From contig NZ_NHSJ01000070.1 in NCBI RefSeq assembly GCF_002937075.1, forward strand, positions 1-56,415: a DNA stretch of 56,415 bases, written 5' to 3'. The notes beneath the pieces are model-generated. The model worked only from the letters and a program-made list of their open reading frames with translations. It made no database searches and had not been told where the DNA came from. The stretch is from Rhodoblastus sphagnicola. Its GTDB lineage: Bacteria; Pseudomonadota; Alphaproteobacteria; Rhizobiales; Beijerinckiaceae. This document shows, piece by piece, positions 1 to 9,896 of the stretch (its first letter is position 1; each line of letters starts with the position of its first letter). Both the position numbers and the translations under genes were made by a program.

Positions 1-1
1 C

Positions 2-421
2 TGGGCGGGGGTGGTCGCCATCAACGCCTTCTCGCGCTTTGTGCTTGATGAGGAGGGGCGCGGCTGCGTGCGCCCGGCCGAGTTGCGCGCCTTGCGGCGG
101 GCCTTGGCGCGCGATCCGGCGGGCTGCGTCGCCGCGTTTCGGGCGCGGCATGACGGCGGGGCGTGCGGCGCGCCGAATGTCGCCGCCTTGGCGGAGGGAC
201 TGGATTTTCTGGAGACCGTTGACGTATGTCCGGCGGATGGACCGGCGCTCGTTCTCGCGGCGGAGGACGATCCGCTGGTTCCGCTGGACGCGTCGCGAAA
301 TTTGGCGCAAAGCGGCGGCGAACTTTGGCTCAGCGCGACCGGCGGGCATGGCCTGCCCTGGACCGCGCCGGCCTTCTGCGCCGAAACAATCAAGGATTTC
401 CTGCGCCGTCATGGCTGGTGA
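2..421 (+). CDS. Alpha/beta hydrolase, C-terminal part (pimeloyl-ACP methyl esterase-like)
   Basis: The reading frame is open at the left edge, so the N-terminus, including the nucleophile serine, lies outside the window. What remains is the C-terminal 139 residues of an alpha/beta hydrolase: an aspartate in AAEDDPLVP and a histidine in TGGHGLPW fit the last two members of the catalytic triad. The stop codon overlaps the start of bioC by 11 bases. In biotin loci the partner of BioC is an esterase (BioH, BioG or similar) that removes the methyl group from pimeloyl-ACP methyl ester. That role is inferred from context, and the esterase subtype cannot be decided from this fragment. Confidence 0.6.
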   Translation, partial: WAGVVAINAFSRFVLDEEGRGCVRPAELRALRRALARDPAGCVAAFRARHDGGACGAPNVAALAEGLDFLETVDVCPADGPALVLAAEDDPLVPLDASRNLAQSGGELWLSATGGHGLPWTAPAFCAETIKDFLRRHGW

Positions 422-1127
422 CGCCAAGATCATCGCCGCCTTCGATGCGGCGGCGGACAGCTATGACGCCTGGACCCAGGTTCAGCGCGACGTGGCGCGC
501 GCTTTGGTGGACCGCGCCAGCGGCGCGCCGGCGGGCATCCTCGATATCGGCGCCGGAACCGGCCATGTCACCGGTTTCGCGAAGGAAAAATGGCCGGGCG
601 CGCGAATCGCCGCGCTCGACGCCGCGCCGAACATGCTGGCGCGGCTCAAGGCGAAATTTCCCGAGGTCGAGACCATCAGCGCCGACGCCGCGCATTTTTC
701 CAGCGCCGCGCGTTACGATCTGATCCTGTCGAGCATGGCGCTGCACTGGCTGCCCGAACCGGGGCAAGCGCTCACCCGCTGGCGCGGGCTGCTGGCGCCG
801 GGCGGCGCGCTGCATGTCGCCCTGCCGGTTGAGGGCTCCCTTTGGCAATGGCGGGATTTTTTGCGCGGCGCCGGCTGTCAGGATTCGCTGTGGCCGTTTC
901 CTCGGGCGGATTTCGCGGGCGCCTGCGAGATCGTCGATTTTCCGGCGCGTTTCGACAGCGCGCTCGCCTTCGCGCGCAGCCTGAAGCAGTCCGGCGCACA
1001 CCGCGCCGCCCCCGGCAGCCAGCCCCTGCCAGCCCCGGCCTTGCGCAAGGCGCTCGCCGGCCAGTCCGGGCCGTTCACGGCGACATTCCGGGTGGGGTTC
1101 GTCAGGCTGGACGCGCCAGCGCGATGA
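411..1127 (+). CDS. bioC: Malonyl-ACP O-methyltransferase BioC
   Basis: A class I SAM-dependent methyltransferase of 238 residues. The SAM-binding glycine-rich motif ILDIGAGTGHVTG lies near residue 43, followed by an acidic strand end (AALDAAPNM) and LILSSMALHWLPEP, which matches the BioC family. BioC methylates the free carboxyl of malonyl-ACP so that fatty acid synthesis can build the pimeloyl chain of biotin. The ATG at 411 sits inside the end of the hydrolase gene, so the two are translationally coupled. The 3' end overlaps convergent lpxB by 26 bases. Other small methyltransferases look alike, and the biotin call rests partly on the esterase neighbour. Confidence 0.75.
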   Translation: MAGDAKIIAAFDAAADSYDAWTQVQRDVARALVDRASGAPAGILDIGAGTGHVTGFAKEKWPGARIAALDAAPNMLARLKAKFPEVETISADAAHFSSAARYDLILSSMALHWLPEPGQALTRWRGLLAPGGALHVALPVEGSLWQWRDFLRGAGCQDSLWPFPRADFAGACEIVDFPARFDSALAFARSLKQSGAHRAAPGSQPLPAPALRKALAGQSGPFTATFRVGFVRLDAPAR

Positions 1128-2235
1128 TCGCATCCGCCGCCGCGTCGCTCGGGGTCTGGCCGCTGGGCAGGAGCATTTTTTCCGCCAGTTTCGCCAGCGC
1201 CTCCAGTTGCCGGCGCCTTTCCGGGCCGTCGTCGAGCAAGGCGGCGACCGCTTGCGCCAGCGTCGCGCCATTGGCCTCGTCCTGCAAGAATTCCGGAAAG
1301 GCGTTCTCGCCGAGAATGAGATTCGGCAGCACGATGGTTGGCACCTGGATCAGCCGCCGGCCGATGAATTCCTCGATTTTAGGCACTTTGTAGGCGACGA
1401 CCGTCGGGGTTCCCGACAGGGCCAGTTCGAGCGTCACCGTGCCGGACGCCGCCAGCGCCGCGCGCGCCGTGCGGAAGGCGGCGAATTTTTCCGCCTCGCC
1501 GGAGACGACGCGCGGCTTGACCGGCCAGTTCTCGATTTCGGCGCGCACGACCGACTCGACAGGCCCGGCGACCGGCAGGACGAACTCCAGATCCGGGCGT
1601 AACACCGCGAGCCGCGCCAGCGCGTCGGCAAAAGCCGACCCCATGCGCGCCACCACCGAGCGGCGCGAGCCCGGCAGCACCAGCACCGGGCCGTCCGCCC
1701 GCAAAACCTCGTCACCGCGCAGTTCGGACAAGCGCTCGATCAGGGGATGGCCGACATAGAGGCATTTCGGGCCGCCGAGCCGTTGATGCGCCGCCGGCTC
1801 AAACGGCAGCAAAGCCAAGACGAGGTCGATGATTCTCCTCATCTTTTTCGCCCGGCCGGGACGCCACGCCCAGACGGTCGGGCTGACGTAATCCACCACT
1901 TTCAAATCCGGCAGCGTTTTCCGCGCTTTTTTCGCGACGCGATGGGTGAAATCCGGGCTGTCGATCAGCACCAGAACGTCCGGCCGCGCCGCGACCACCG
2001 CGCGCGCCGTCTCGTCAATGCGGCGCAGCAGGGTGGGCAGGCGCCGCAGCACCGGCAAAATCCCCATCACGGAAATGTCGGACAGCGGAAACAGGCTGAC
2101 AAACCCGCTTCGCGCCATGGCCTCGCCGCCGACGCCGGAAAACCGCGCCTCCGGGTCGCGGGCGCGCAGCGCCGCCAGCAGTTTCGCGCCGAGCGCGTCG
2201 CCCGAGGGTTCGCCGGTGACGATGAAACAGTTCAT
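1102..2235 (-). CDS. lpxB: Lipid-A-disaccharide synthase LpxB
   Basis: 377 residues, the usual LpxB length. The N-terminus MNCFIVTGEPSGDALGAKL is the family signature, with DYVSPTVWAWRPGRAKKMR and LVLPGSRRSVV further on. This membrane-associated GT-B glycosyltransferase joins UDP-2,3-diacylglucosamine and lipid X to form the lipid A disaccharide. Start chosen at 2235 because it gives the family N-terminus and overlaps the lpxI stop by four bases (ATGA). It is the last gene of the leftward lpxD-fabZ-lpxA-lpxI-lpxB run. Confidence 0.96.
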   Translation of the reverse strand: MNCFIVTGEPSGDALGAKLLAALRARDPEARFSGVGGEAMARSGFVSLFPLSDISVMGILPVLRRLPTLLRRIDETARAVVAARPDVLVLIDSPDFTHRVAKKARKTLPDLKVVDYVSPTVWAWRPGRAKKMRRIIDLVLALLPFEPAAHQRLGGPKCLYVGHPLIERLSELRGDEVLRADGPVLVLPGSRRSVVARMGSAFADALARLAVLRPDLEFVLPVAGPVESVVRAEIENWPVKPRVVSGEAEKFAAFRTARAALAASGTVTLELALSGTPTVVAYKVPKIEEFIGRRLIQVPTIVLPNLILGENAFPEFLQDEANGATLAQAVAALLDDGPERRRQLEALAKLAEKMLLPSGQTPSDAAADAIIALARPA

Positions 2236-3077
2236 GGCTGCTCCGCAAAACCGTGGAGGAACAGGCCGGCCCGGCGCGCCTGCGCGGCAAGGCCAGCGCG
2301 GTCGAGCATCAGCACGCGACCGCTCGCCACCGCTATGCCGCGCAAAGCGGCTGCTTCCGCGCCGCGCAGGGTTTCCGGCCCGATGGCTGGCAAATCGACG
2401 CGCAAATCCTGGCCGCGCTTGGGCGCCTTCACCAGCAGGCCGCCCTTGGCTCTGAAACGGCCGATCTCGCGCAAATGCGCGACGCGCGCGAGCATGGAAT
2501 CGGTGCCCTCCACCGCCTCCATGGCGATCACGCGGGAATTGGCGACCACCACGGCCTGCCCGCAATCGTAGGCCGAGAGATCGGCCAGGAATTTTTGGGC
2601 GAAGGCGAGGTCGGCGGTGAGATCGGCGGGGAATTTTCCCGCCATGTCGCCCGGAGCGGCGAGCAGATCGGGGGCAAGCGCATCCACCCCCACCACCTCG
2701 AACCCCTCGCGCTCGAACAGCTTGATCACGCCTTTGAGCGCATGGTCGTCGCCGCCGCGCAAGAACTTGACGATGTCGGGGATGCGCTTGATGCCGCCCC
2801 AGTCGAGCCGCAGGTCGCTGAATTCGGGCCGCTTCAGCCCGCCGATGAAGCAGACCTTTTTTATCTCGCGGGCGGAGAATTCCGCGATGGCGCGGCCCAA
2901 CTGGCCGATGCCGACCCACGCGTGCGGAAAGGACTCGATCCCGGTGTCGGCGATCCCGCGCAGGCCCAGCAGAAAAACCTGCTCGCCGCGCGTTTGGGCG
3001 GCGCGGGCCGCGACGAGGGGGAACGCGCCGCCGCCGCAAATCAGCGCGACTTTACCGCCTGGGGCGCTTGCGCTCAC
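2232..3077 (-). CDS. lpxI: UDP-2,3-diacylglucosamine pyrophosphatase LpxI
   Basis: 281 residues of the LpxI family, which replaces LpxH in alphaproteobacteria. The N-terminal VALICGGGAFPLVAA is the family glycine-rich start, and the C-terminal half carries RGIAVASGRVLMLDRAGL. It hydrolyses UDP-2,3-diacylglucosamine to lipid X and UMP. It overlaps lpxA upstream and lpxB downstream by four bases each, so the three are translationally coupled. The presence of lpxI between lpxA and lpxB is itself an alphaproteobacterial marker. Confidence 0.95.
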   Translation of the reverse strand: MSASAPGGKVALICGGGAFPLVAARAAQTRGEQVFLLGLRGIADTGIESFPHAWVGIGQLGRAIAEFSAREIKKVCFIGGLKRPEFSDLRLDWGGIKRIPDIVKFLRGGDDHALKGVIKLFEREGFEVVGVDALAPDLLAAPGDMAGKFPADLTADLAFAQKFLADLSAYDCGQAVVVANSRVIAMEAVEGTDSMLARVAHLREIGRFRAKGGLLVKAPKRGQDLRVDLPAIGPETLRGAEAAALRGIAVASGRVLMLDRAGLAAQARRAGLFLHGFAEQP

Positions 3078-3871
3078 GACTCCTTGCCTGCCTCGGGCAT
3101 GCAGAGCGCCTTGTCGCCGCCCTCGCGGATGAAGGCGAGGATTTCCTCGACTTCCCGAATGCCGGCGAATTCCTCGGCCACGTCCTCGACGCGCTCCTTC
3201 AGCGTGCCTTCCGGCGCGAACAAGGCGCGATAGGCGCGGCGCAGCTCATGAATCTGCTCGCGGGTAAAATTGCGGCGCTTGAGGCCGATCAGGTTGAGAC
3301 CGGTCAGAAAGGCGCGGCTGCCGAAGGCGTGTCCGAACGGAATCAGATCGGCGGCGATGCCGGTCATGCCGCCGACAAAGGCGTGCGCGCCGACGCGGGC
3401 GAATTGCACCACCGCCGAGCCGCCGCCGCAGATCACGAAATCCCCGATGGTGACATGGCCGGCGATCATGGTGTTGTTGGAGAAGATGCAGTCGTCGCCG
3501 ATGATGCAATCGTGGCCGACATGCGCATTGGCGAGGAAGGCGCAACGGTCGCCGACGGTGGTCAGCATGCGCCCGCCCGCCGTGCCCGGATTCATGGTCA
3601 CGCCCTCGCGGATCAGGCAATCCGCGCCCACGGTGAGCGTGGACTCCTCGCCGCGATATTTCAGATCCTGCGGTTCGTGGCCGATCGAGGCGAAGGGGAA
3701 AAGGCGGGTGCGCGGGCCGATTTTGGTCAGGCCGGCCACCACCACATGGGATTTCAGCTTGACTCCGTCGCCAAGCTCGACGTTCGCGCCGATGTGGCAG
3801 AACGGGCCGATTTCAACGTCCGCGCCGAGCTTGGCCCCATCCTCGACGATGGCGGTGGGATGAATCGGCAT
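3074..3871 (-). CDS. lpxA: UDP-N-acetylglucosamine acyltransferase LpxA
   Basis: 265 residues built mostly of left-handed beta-helix hexapeptide repeats, followed by an all-helical C-terminal domain from about residue 195. NAHVGHDCIIGDDC carries the catalytic histidine region. The enzyme puts the first 3-hydroxyacyl chain on UDP-GlcNAc in lipid A synthesis. It starts one base after the fabZ stop and ends overlapping lpxI, in the standard alphaproteobacterial order. Confidence 0.96.
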   Translation of the reverse strand: MPIHPTAIVEDGAKLGADVEIGPFCHIGANVELGDGVKLKSHVVVAGLTKIGPRTRLFPFASIGHEPQDLKYRGEESTLTVGADCLIREGVTMNPGTAGGRMLTTVGDRCAFLANAHVGHDCIIGDDCIFSNNTMIAGHVTIGDFVICGGGSAVVQFARVGAHAFVGGMTGIAADLIPFGHAFGSRAFLTGLNLIGLKRRNFTREQIHELRRAYRALFAPEGTLKERVEDVAEEFAGIREVEEILAFIREGGDKALCMPEAGKES

Positions 3872-3872
3872 G

Positions 3873-4337
3873 TTACGCCTTGTCTTCCGGCACGATCATG
3901 GCGGAGATTTCGGCCTCGGCCACCAGCGCGCCATCCACCTTGGCCTCGCCCTTGTACCACCACATGTTGCGGCGCTGCTTGATCTTCGTCATGTGAAGCT
4001 CGACGCGATCGCCGGGTCCGACCGGCTTGCGGAACTTGGCCTTGTCGATGGTCATGAAATAGACCAGCGGCGGCTTGGCGCCGCCGAGCGTTCCATGCAC
4101 GCACAACGCGCCCGCCGTCTGCGCCATGGCTTCGATCAGCAGCACGCCGGGAAACACCGGCTTGTCCGGGAAATGGCCGGTGAACTGCGGCTCGTTCGCC
4201 GTGACGTTCTTGATGCCGATGCCGAATTCGTCGCCGCGCGCGTCTATGATGCGATCGACCAGCAGAAACGGATAACGATGCGGCAACAATTGCATCAGCC
4301 GCTGAATATCGATTGTGGTGAGCGTGACCGTCGTCAT
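3873..4337 (-). CDS. fabZ: 3-hydroxyacyl-ACP dehydratase FabZ
   Basis: 154 residues when started at the ATG at 4337 ([16 protein letters not shown]), the usual FabZ length. An upstream in-frame start at 4409 would add 24 residues with no family match. The hot-dog fold signature [13 protein letters not shown] and the catalytic stretch [18 protein letters not shown] are intact. It dehydrates 3-hydroxyacyl-ACP in fatty acid elongation. In this locus it sits between lpxD and lpxA, which use the same 3-hydroxyacyl-ACP pool. Confidence 0.95.
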   Translation of the reverse strand: MTTVTLTTIDIQRLMQLLPHRYPFLLVDRIIDARGDEFGIGIKNVTANEPQFTGHFPDKPVFPGVLLIEAMAQTAGALCVHGTLGGAKPPLVYFMTIDKAKFRKPVGPGDRVELHMTKIKQRRNMWWYKGEAKVDGALVAEAEISAMIVPEDKA

Positions 4338-4434
4338 ACCGTAGCTGCCCGAAAGTTCAAACGAGGATGCCGCAGCTTTAGCGACAGTTTTTTGACGATG
4401 CCAGCGCAAATCCGCCTATGCGACGAAAGGCGCG

Positions 4435-5487
4435 TCAGGCCTTTGCATCGCCATGGCCCTTCTTCATCATCTTATCGACCCAGGCCACCGAGCGCAGCCA
4501 TTCCCGCGCGCCGCGCGCCGGGGAGCCGCCCATTTTGGCGCCGGGCGGGACGTCGGCCATCACGCCGGCCTGCGCGCCGATCTGCGCGCCCATGCCGATC
4601 TTCAAATGGCCGGTGACGCCCGCCTGCCCCGCCAGCACCACGAAATCGCCGATGTCGGTCGAGCCGGATATGCCGACCTGGCTGACGATCACGCAATGGC
4701 GGCCGATCGACACATTGTGGGCGATTTGCACAAGATTGTCGATTTTCGTGCCCTCGCCGATCAGCGTGTCGCGGTTGGCGCCGCGGTCGATGGTGGTGTT
4801 GGCGCCGATCTCGACGCCATCCTGGATGATGACCCGGCCGGTCTGCGGCACTTTCAGATGGCCGCGCGGGCTCATGGCGAAGCCGAACCCGTCCTGGCCG
4901 ATGCGGACGCCGGGATGGATGATGACGTCGTTGCCCACCAGCGCGTTGAGCACGGTGGCGTTGGGGCCGATCACGCAATTGCGGCCGATGCGCACGTCCG
5001 GGCCGATCACCGCATTGGGGTGGATCACCGTGCCCGCGCCGATTTCCGCGCGCGGGCCGATCACCGCGCCGGGATCCACCGTGACGCCGGCTTCGAGCCG
5101 CGCGGTCTGGTGCACCATGGCGCCCGGCTCGACGCCGGCGCCATCAAACAGCGAGCCGGGCCGCGCCGCATCGGGATAGATTTTGGCGCTGACCATGGCG
5201 CAGGCGCGATAGGGTTCGGCCACCACCAAGGGAATCACGCCCGCCGGGGTTTTGTCCGCGTGCTTTCCGCCGATCAGGACGGCGGTGGCGCGGGTGGTTT
5301 CGAGTTGGCCGACATATTTGGGATTGTCGAGGAAGGCGAGATCGCCCGCCCGCGCCTTGTCGAGCGGGGCGACATCGAGGATTTTCACGTCGAGATCCGC
5401 GCCCTCGGGCGCCTTGGCGCCAGTCCAGGCGACAATGTCGGCGAGGCTCGGCTCCACCGCGCGGCGGAAGAATTTTAGGGCATGCAT
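4435..5487 (-). CDS. lpxD: UDP-3-O-acylglucosamine N-acyltransferase LpxD
   Basis: 350 residues. There is an N-terminal uridine-binding domain, then about ten hexapeptide-repeat turns of a left-handed beta helix (for example [18 protein letters not shown]), with the catalytic histidine in [11 protein letters not shown], and a short helical tail. It adds the second, N-linked acyl chain in lipid A synthesis. It follows bamA, separated by 238 bases that hold dispersed repeats. Confidence 0.96.
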   Translation of the reverse strand: MHALKFFRRAVEPSLADIVAWTGAKAPEGADLDVKILDVAPLDKARAGDLAFLDNPKYVGQLETTRATAVLIGGKHADKTPAGVIPLVVAEPYRACAMVSAKIYPDAARPGSLFDGAGVEPGAMVHQTARLEAGVTVDPGAVIGPRAEIGAGTVIHPNAVIGPDVRIGRNCVIGPNATVLNALVGNDVIIHPGVRIGQDGFGFAMSPRGHLKVPQTGRVIIQDGVEIGANTTIDRGANRDTLIGEGTKIDNLVQIAHNVSIGRHCVIVSQVGISGSTDIGDFVVLAGQAGVTGHLKIGMGAQIGAQAGVMADVPPGAKMGGSPARGAREWLRSVAWVDKMMKKGHGDAKA

Positions 5488-5544
5488 TTGACGGTCCTGA
5501 ACAAAAAGGCGCGGCTGTCGCCGCGCCTCAGACTGTTGACGATC

Positions 5545-5640
5545 CGTGGACCGCCCTCGTCATTCGAGACGCCCGCCACGCAGGCTCCTCGGGATGAGGG
5601 CTACCGAAATCCCCTTCGGGCGGGATGAGGGCTAAAATCC
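5545..5640. repeat. Dispersed intergenic palindrome, family A (with degenerate second copy)
   Basis: The core CCCTCGTCATTCGAGACGCC followed by CAGGCTCCTC-GGATGAGGGC is imperfectly self-complementary and recurs at 27261-27367, 30469-30600 and 37036-37095. A degenerate second copy (CGGGCGGGATGAGGGCT) follows at about 5620. It lies between lpxD and bamA. It looks like a REP-type element; no coding capacity is seen. Confidence 0.75.
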
Positions 5641-5725
5641 TCAATGGAGAGAACTCCCTCATGGTGAGAAGGCGCTGGACGCGCCGTCCCGAACCATGGC
5701 CATCAGAACGAGGCCATACGGCGGA

Positions 5726-8242
5726 TCAGAAGCTGGTTCCGCCGGAGAAGCTGAACTGCTGCAGCACGTCGGTGCTGCTCTTCGACGTGGCGAAGGCGTA
5801 GTTGAAGCGGATCGGACCCATCGGCGAAGCCCAGATCAGGCCGACGCCAACCGACGAGCGGATCAGACCGTTGTCGCTGCCCTGCGTATTGATGCAGGAG
5901 CCTTGCGTGGTCTGCTGGTTCTTGTAGCCGTTAACGGTGCCGGTGCGCGCAGGTACGCATACCGCTCCAGATCCCAAGCCAAGATAGCTGCCGAAATTGG
6001 TCACGCCCTTGTAACCTTGCAGATTGCCCGCGTCGGCGAACACAGCCAGCTTCAAACCGATATCCTTGGGAATGCCCCATATCGGACTCTGCACCTCGAG
6101 CGATCCGCCATAATAATTGGTGCCACCGAGCGCATTGCCTGAATTGCCGCCGACCGTGTTGCTCATGTCGCGCGGGCCGATGCCACCGGGAGCGAAGCCG
6201 CGCACCAGTGAATTGCCCAAGTTGAAATTGTCCACGACGCGCAGCGGCTCTTTGCCCCAACCGGTGATGTTGCCGCCCTGGACGCGCGCGATGCCGACCA
6301 CGTTGTCGAAATAGAGTTCGTGGTAGTAGCGAACGTCGCCCGTGGTGCGGATGAACTTGGAATCGCCGCCGACGCCGGCGAAATCCTGCTTGAGGTTGGC
6401 GCTGATGCCCTGGTGCGGGTCGCGGTAATTGTCGAGGTCGGTATAGGACAGGGTATAGCCGACCATCGAGGTGACCCAGTTGCCCGCCGCCTGTTTCAGC
6501 GCCAGCGAGGCTTCGCCATTGCTCAGACAGGACGATTGGTTGCTGTCGGACGAGCCGTTCGGGTCGGTGTAGACGCCGGGATTGTTTCTATCCTGATTGT
6601 ATTTTGAGGAGGCCGACGAGCTACAATCGTTATACAGCATGTTCGACGAGTTCGGGATCGACAGGCGCGAGACATAGGCGGTGTAGCGCGGCGAAAATGT
6701 GATTTCGTCCGTGATCGGAACGCCCAGGCGCAGCGTGCCGCCGGTCACCCAGTTGTTGTAATATTGCCAACTCGAGGCCTCGGTGACTTTGCTGTAGGCG
6801 TCGAAGCCCGCCGCGAGGCGCTGGTCGAGGAAGAAGGGCTCGGTGTAGTTCAGCTCGATGCCCTTGGAGTACTGACCGACCGACACCGCCGTGCGGATAT
6901 ATTCGCCGCGGCCGAGGAAGTTGGACTGCGACACCGACACTTCCGCCAGAAAACCTTCGGTGGTCGAATAGCCGCCGGACACCGAGAACGAACCGGTGCT
7001 CTGCTCCTCGACATCGACATCGAGCACGACGCGATCGGCGGCCGTGCCCTGCTCGTTGGCGATCTTGACCTTCTTGAAGAAACCAAGCGCGTTCAGGCGC
7101 TTCTCGGCCTTGTCCACCAGCGTCTTGTTGTAGGCGTCGCCCTCGCCGAGGTCGAATTCGCGGCGGATGACATAGTCGCGGGTGGTGGTGTTGCCGTGGA
7201 TGTTGATGCGCTCGACATAGACGCGCGGGCCATCCTCGACGACGAAGGCCAGCGCCACCGTGTGATTGACAGGATCCCTGTCGCCGCGCGGGCGGATGTT
7301 GGTGAAGGCGTAGCCGCGCCGGCCGACCTCGCGGGTCATGGCCTCGACGGTCTTGTCCACCTGATCGCCGTTATAGAGATCGCCGGTGTGGATGCGCAGA
7401 TCCGGCTCCAGCGCCGACGCATCGACGCCACGCAGGTGCGATTCGACCGTAGCCGAACTGACCGTATAGGGCAGACCCTCTTCCACCGAAATGGTGACGA
7501 TGTAGCCGCCCGCTGACGGATCGAAGGTGGCGTCAACCCCGATCACGTGGAAATCGGCGTAGCCGTTCTTGAGATAGTAGCGGCGGATGACTTCCGCGTC
7601 CTTGGCGATTCGGTCGGGGTCGTAAACGTCCGAGGACTTCAGCCAGGAGAGGTAATTCATCTCCGTGGTTTCCATCATCCCGATCAGCTTCGAGGACGAG
7701 TAGGCATGGTTGCCCTGGAAGCGGATTTCCTTGACGCCGGTCTTGTCGCCTTCCTGGATGTCATAGACGACATCCACAGTGCCGTTTGGCACGGAGACCG
7801 TGCGATAGCTGATCTTGGCGGCGCTGCGGCCGGCGCGGCGATAGACGTCGGCGATGCGCTGCACGTCGGTCTGGGCGGCGGCCTCGCTGAAGGCGCCGCC
7901 GGAATGCAGGCGGGTTTCCTTCTCGAGATCCTCGGCCTTGACCTTGCTGTTGCCGACAAAGACGACGTGGTTGATCTGCTGGCTGTTCTCGACGACGCGA
8001 ACGACCAGGGTTCCGCCGGAGCGGTTGATCTTCACATCGGAGAAATAGCCGGTTTCGTAGAGCTTCTTCACGCCCTCATTGGCGTCGCCGCCGATGAAAT
8101 AGGAGCGAATGGTTTCCGAATCGACCCGCGAGTTGCCCTGGACGATTATCGATTCAGCCATCGCCGCCGAAGAGGCCACGAGGCCGGCGACCAGAATGGC
8201 CGCCTGCGCGGACCGACCGAGGAGAGCTTGGCGAAACTTCAT
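5726..8242 (-). CDS. bamA: Outer membrane protein assembly factor BamA
   Basis: 838 residues. A signal peptide (MKFRQALLGRSAQAAILVAG, cleaved after AMA) is followed by tandem POTRA domains (SIIVQGNSRVDSETIRSYF is the first) and a C-terminal 16-strand barrel ending in phenylalanine (FSFSGGTSF), the outer membrane sorting signal. BamA inserts beta-barrel proteins into the outer membrane. Gene order rseP-bamA-lpxD is conserved in this class. The 428-base gap upstream to rseP holds a family E repeat and presumably its promoter. Confidence 0.96.
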   Translation of the reverse strand: MKFRQALLGRSAQAAILVAGLVASSAAMAESIIVQGNSRVDSETIRSYFIGGDANEGVKKLYETGYFSDVKINRSGGTLVVRVVENSQQINHVVFVGNSKVKAEDLEKETRLHSGGAFSEAAAQTDVQRIADVYRRAGRSAAKISYRTVSVPNGTVDVVYDIQEGDKTGVKEIRFQGNHAYSSSKLIGMMETTEMNYLSWLKSSDVYDPDRIAKDAEVIRRYYLKNGYADFHVIGVDATFDPSAGGYIVTISVEEGLPYTVSSATVESHLRGVDASALEPDLRIHTGDLYNGDQVDKTVEAMTREVGRRGYAFTNIRPRGDRDPVNHTVALAFVVEDGPRVYVERINIHGNTTTRDYVIRREFDLGEGDAYNKTLVDKAEKRLNALGFFKKVKIANEQGTAADRVVLDVDVEEQSTGSFSVSGGYSTTEGFLAEVSVSQSNFLGRGEYIRTAVSVGQYSKGIELNYTEPFFLDQRLAAGFDAYSKVTEASSWQYYNNWVTGGTLRLGVPITDEITFSPRYTAYVSRLSIPNSSNMLYNDCSSSASSKYNQDRNNPGVYTDPNGSSDSNQSSCLSNGEASLALKQAAGNWVTSMVGYTLSYTDLDNYRDPHQGISANLKQDFAGVGGDSKFIRTTGDVRYYHELYFDNVVGIARVQGGNITGWGKEPLRVVDNFNLGNSLVRGFAPGGIGPRDMSNTVGGNSGNALGGTNYYGGSLEVQSPIWGIPKDIGLKLAVFADAGNLQGYKGVTNFGSYLGLGSGAVCVPARTGTVNGYKNQQTTQGSCINTQGSDNGLIRSSVGVGLIWASPMGPIRFNYAFATSKSSTDVLQQFSFSGGTSF

Positions 8243-8565
8243 GAAAACCCGGTCCTTGAAACTTCACCGTCGCGTTCGGGAGAAACCCGTCCGCTCCGGC
8301 CGCCGGCGACCCCGGCGAGAAATTCTGTTCGATGGAACGATATAGCTCCAGCGAAGCAACGCGACTCTGCTTCTACAAGGTTTAAGGTTTCCTGCAAATC
8401 CGAAACGCGGCGCATCGTTTTTTTTTACGCCGCAGTGGCCGAAGCGCCACGTTTTTCCGGCTTTTCAGAGGCAAAGCCCCAAAAAAGCCCCACGGGCGCG
8501 AGCACGCAAGCCGTTAAACATGGTGAACATTGAGTAAAGCTTGCGGGAAGGCGTCGTCTCTTTCT

Positions 8566-8655
8566 TCCCACGAAGCCCGTCTCGCGACGGGCGTCCTTCC
8601 GGACGCCGCATGACGGAAGGAGACGGGCGTCCTTCCGGACGCCCTTTGGGGCGGG
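8566..8655. repeat. Dispersed hairpin repeat, family E
   Basis: Two tandem hairpins built on CGGGCGTCCTTCCGGACGCC lie within the 428-base gap between rseP and bamA. A related unit (AAGCCCGTCGCAAGACGGGC) is at 30180. The rest of the gap (8243-8565) holds no gene I can support; it has an A/T-rich stretch near 8415 just upstream of bamA that may carry its promoter. Confidence 0.6.
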
Positions 8656-8670
8656 GAGAGCGGACGCTTG

Positions 8671-9819
8671 TCACCCCAGATTCAGCCATTGCATCGTCAG
8701 CCGCGCCACGTCGTTGTAGGTGGCGACGATCATCAGTCCGGCGACGAACGCCATGCCGAAGCGGAAGCCCCACTCCTGCACCTGCTCCGTCAACGCGCGT
8801 CCGCGTAAAGCCTCCGCAGCGAAATAGAGCAGATGACCGCCGTCAAGCAGGGGAACCGGCAGGAGATTGAGCAGGCCGATCGAGATCGACAGGATGGCGG
8901 CAAGGTTGATCAGCGGCCAGAAGCCGGACTTGGCGACCTCGCCCGAGACTTCGGCGATGCGGAGCGGGCCGGAGAGTTGCTGCGGAGATTCGCGGCCCAC
9001 GGCAAGCCCGCCGAGATAGGAGCCGGTGCGCGAGATCACGTACCAAGTCTCGTGTCCGGCCTCGACGGCGGCGGCGGGCAGGCTGAAATATTTCTTGCTC
9101 CAGTTTTCCGACGCGCCGGACGAGGAGATCCCGAGAATGCCGATGCGCTCCGGTCCGAACGCCGTCTTGATTTCGCGGCGCTCCGGCGTCGCGGTCAACT
9201 CAACCGGGGCGCCGTCGCGCAAAACGCTGAATTTCAGGGTCACGTCTCCGCTGGCGGTGACGATGCGCTGCATTTCGCCGAAGGATTCGATCTTGCGGCC
9301 GTCGATGGCGGTGACCAGATCGCCCTTGTGGAAGCCGGCGAGCGCGGCGCGACCGCCTTCGATCAGCGTGTCCACGCGCGGGATCAGGACATCGCGGCCC
9401 TGGACGTAAAACATCCCGGTGAAGATCGCGAGCGCCAGTATGAAATTGGCGATCGGGCCGGCGGCCACGGTGGCGGCGCGCCTGGGAATGGATTGCGCGG
9501 CGAAGGTCCCGGCGCGCTCTTGCGCCGACATGGCGGCGACGGCCTCATGGTCCGTGGCGCTGGCGCCATTGGCGTCGCCGTGGAACTTGACATAGCCGCC
9601 GAGCGGCAACAGCGCCAAGCGCCAGCGTGTGCCCCAACGGTCGGTGAAATGGGCGATTTCCGGCCCAAACCCCAAGGAAAAGGCGTCAACCTTGATGCCG
9701 CAGGCGCGCCCGACCAGGAAATGGCCGAGTTCGTGGACGAACACCACGAGGCTGAGAACAAAAACGAAAGGCGCGAGATAGGTCACGATCAGCGTCCAGA
9801 TCGATTCGAGCAGCGGCAT
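8671..9819 (-). CDS. rseP: Site-2 intramembrane metalloprotease RseP
   Basis: 382 residues. The zinc motif HELGH lies in FVHELGHFLVGR near residue 29 in the first membrane segment, there is a periplasmic PDZ domain (about residues 130-215, GFHKGDLVTAIDGRKIESF), and the second catalytic motif LLDGGHLLYFAAEALRG lies near the C-terminus. It performs regulated intramembrane proteolysis, typically of anti-sigma factors after envelope stress. It sits between dxr and bamA as usual for the class. Confidence 0.95.
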   Translation of the reverse strand: MPLLESIWTLIVTYLAPFVFVLSLVVFVHELGHFLVGRACGIKVDAFSLGFGPEIAHFTDRWGTRWRLALLPLGGYVKFHGDANGASATDHEAVAAMSAQERAGTFAAQSIPRRAATVAAGPIANFILALAIFTGMFYVQGRDVLIPRVDTLIEGGRAALAGFHKGDLVTAIDGRKIESFGEMQRIVTASGDVTLKFSVLRDGAPVELTATPERREIKTAFGPERIGILGISSSGASENWSKKYFSLPAAAVEAGHETWYVISRTGSYLGGLAVGRESPQQLSGPLRIAEVSGEVAKSGFWPLINLAAILSISIGLLNLLPVPLLDGGHLLYFAAEALRGRALTEQVQEWGFRFGMAFVAGLMIVATYNDVARLTMQWLNLG

Positions 9820-9896
9820 AAGGGAACTCCTCCGCGCCTCCGCGCCATTGAGCGCGGGGCATGGTTACCAACTGCTTAACAATGCCGGATCGGGCG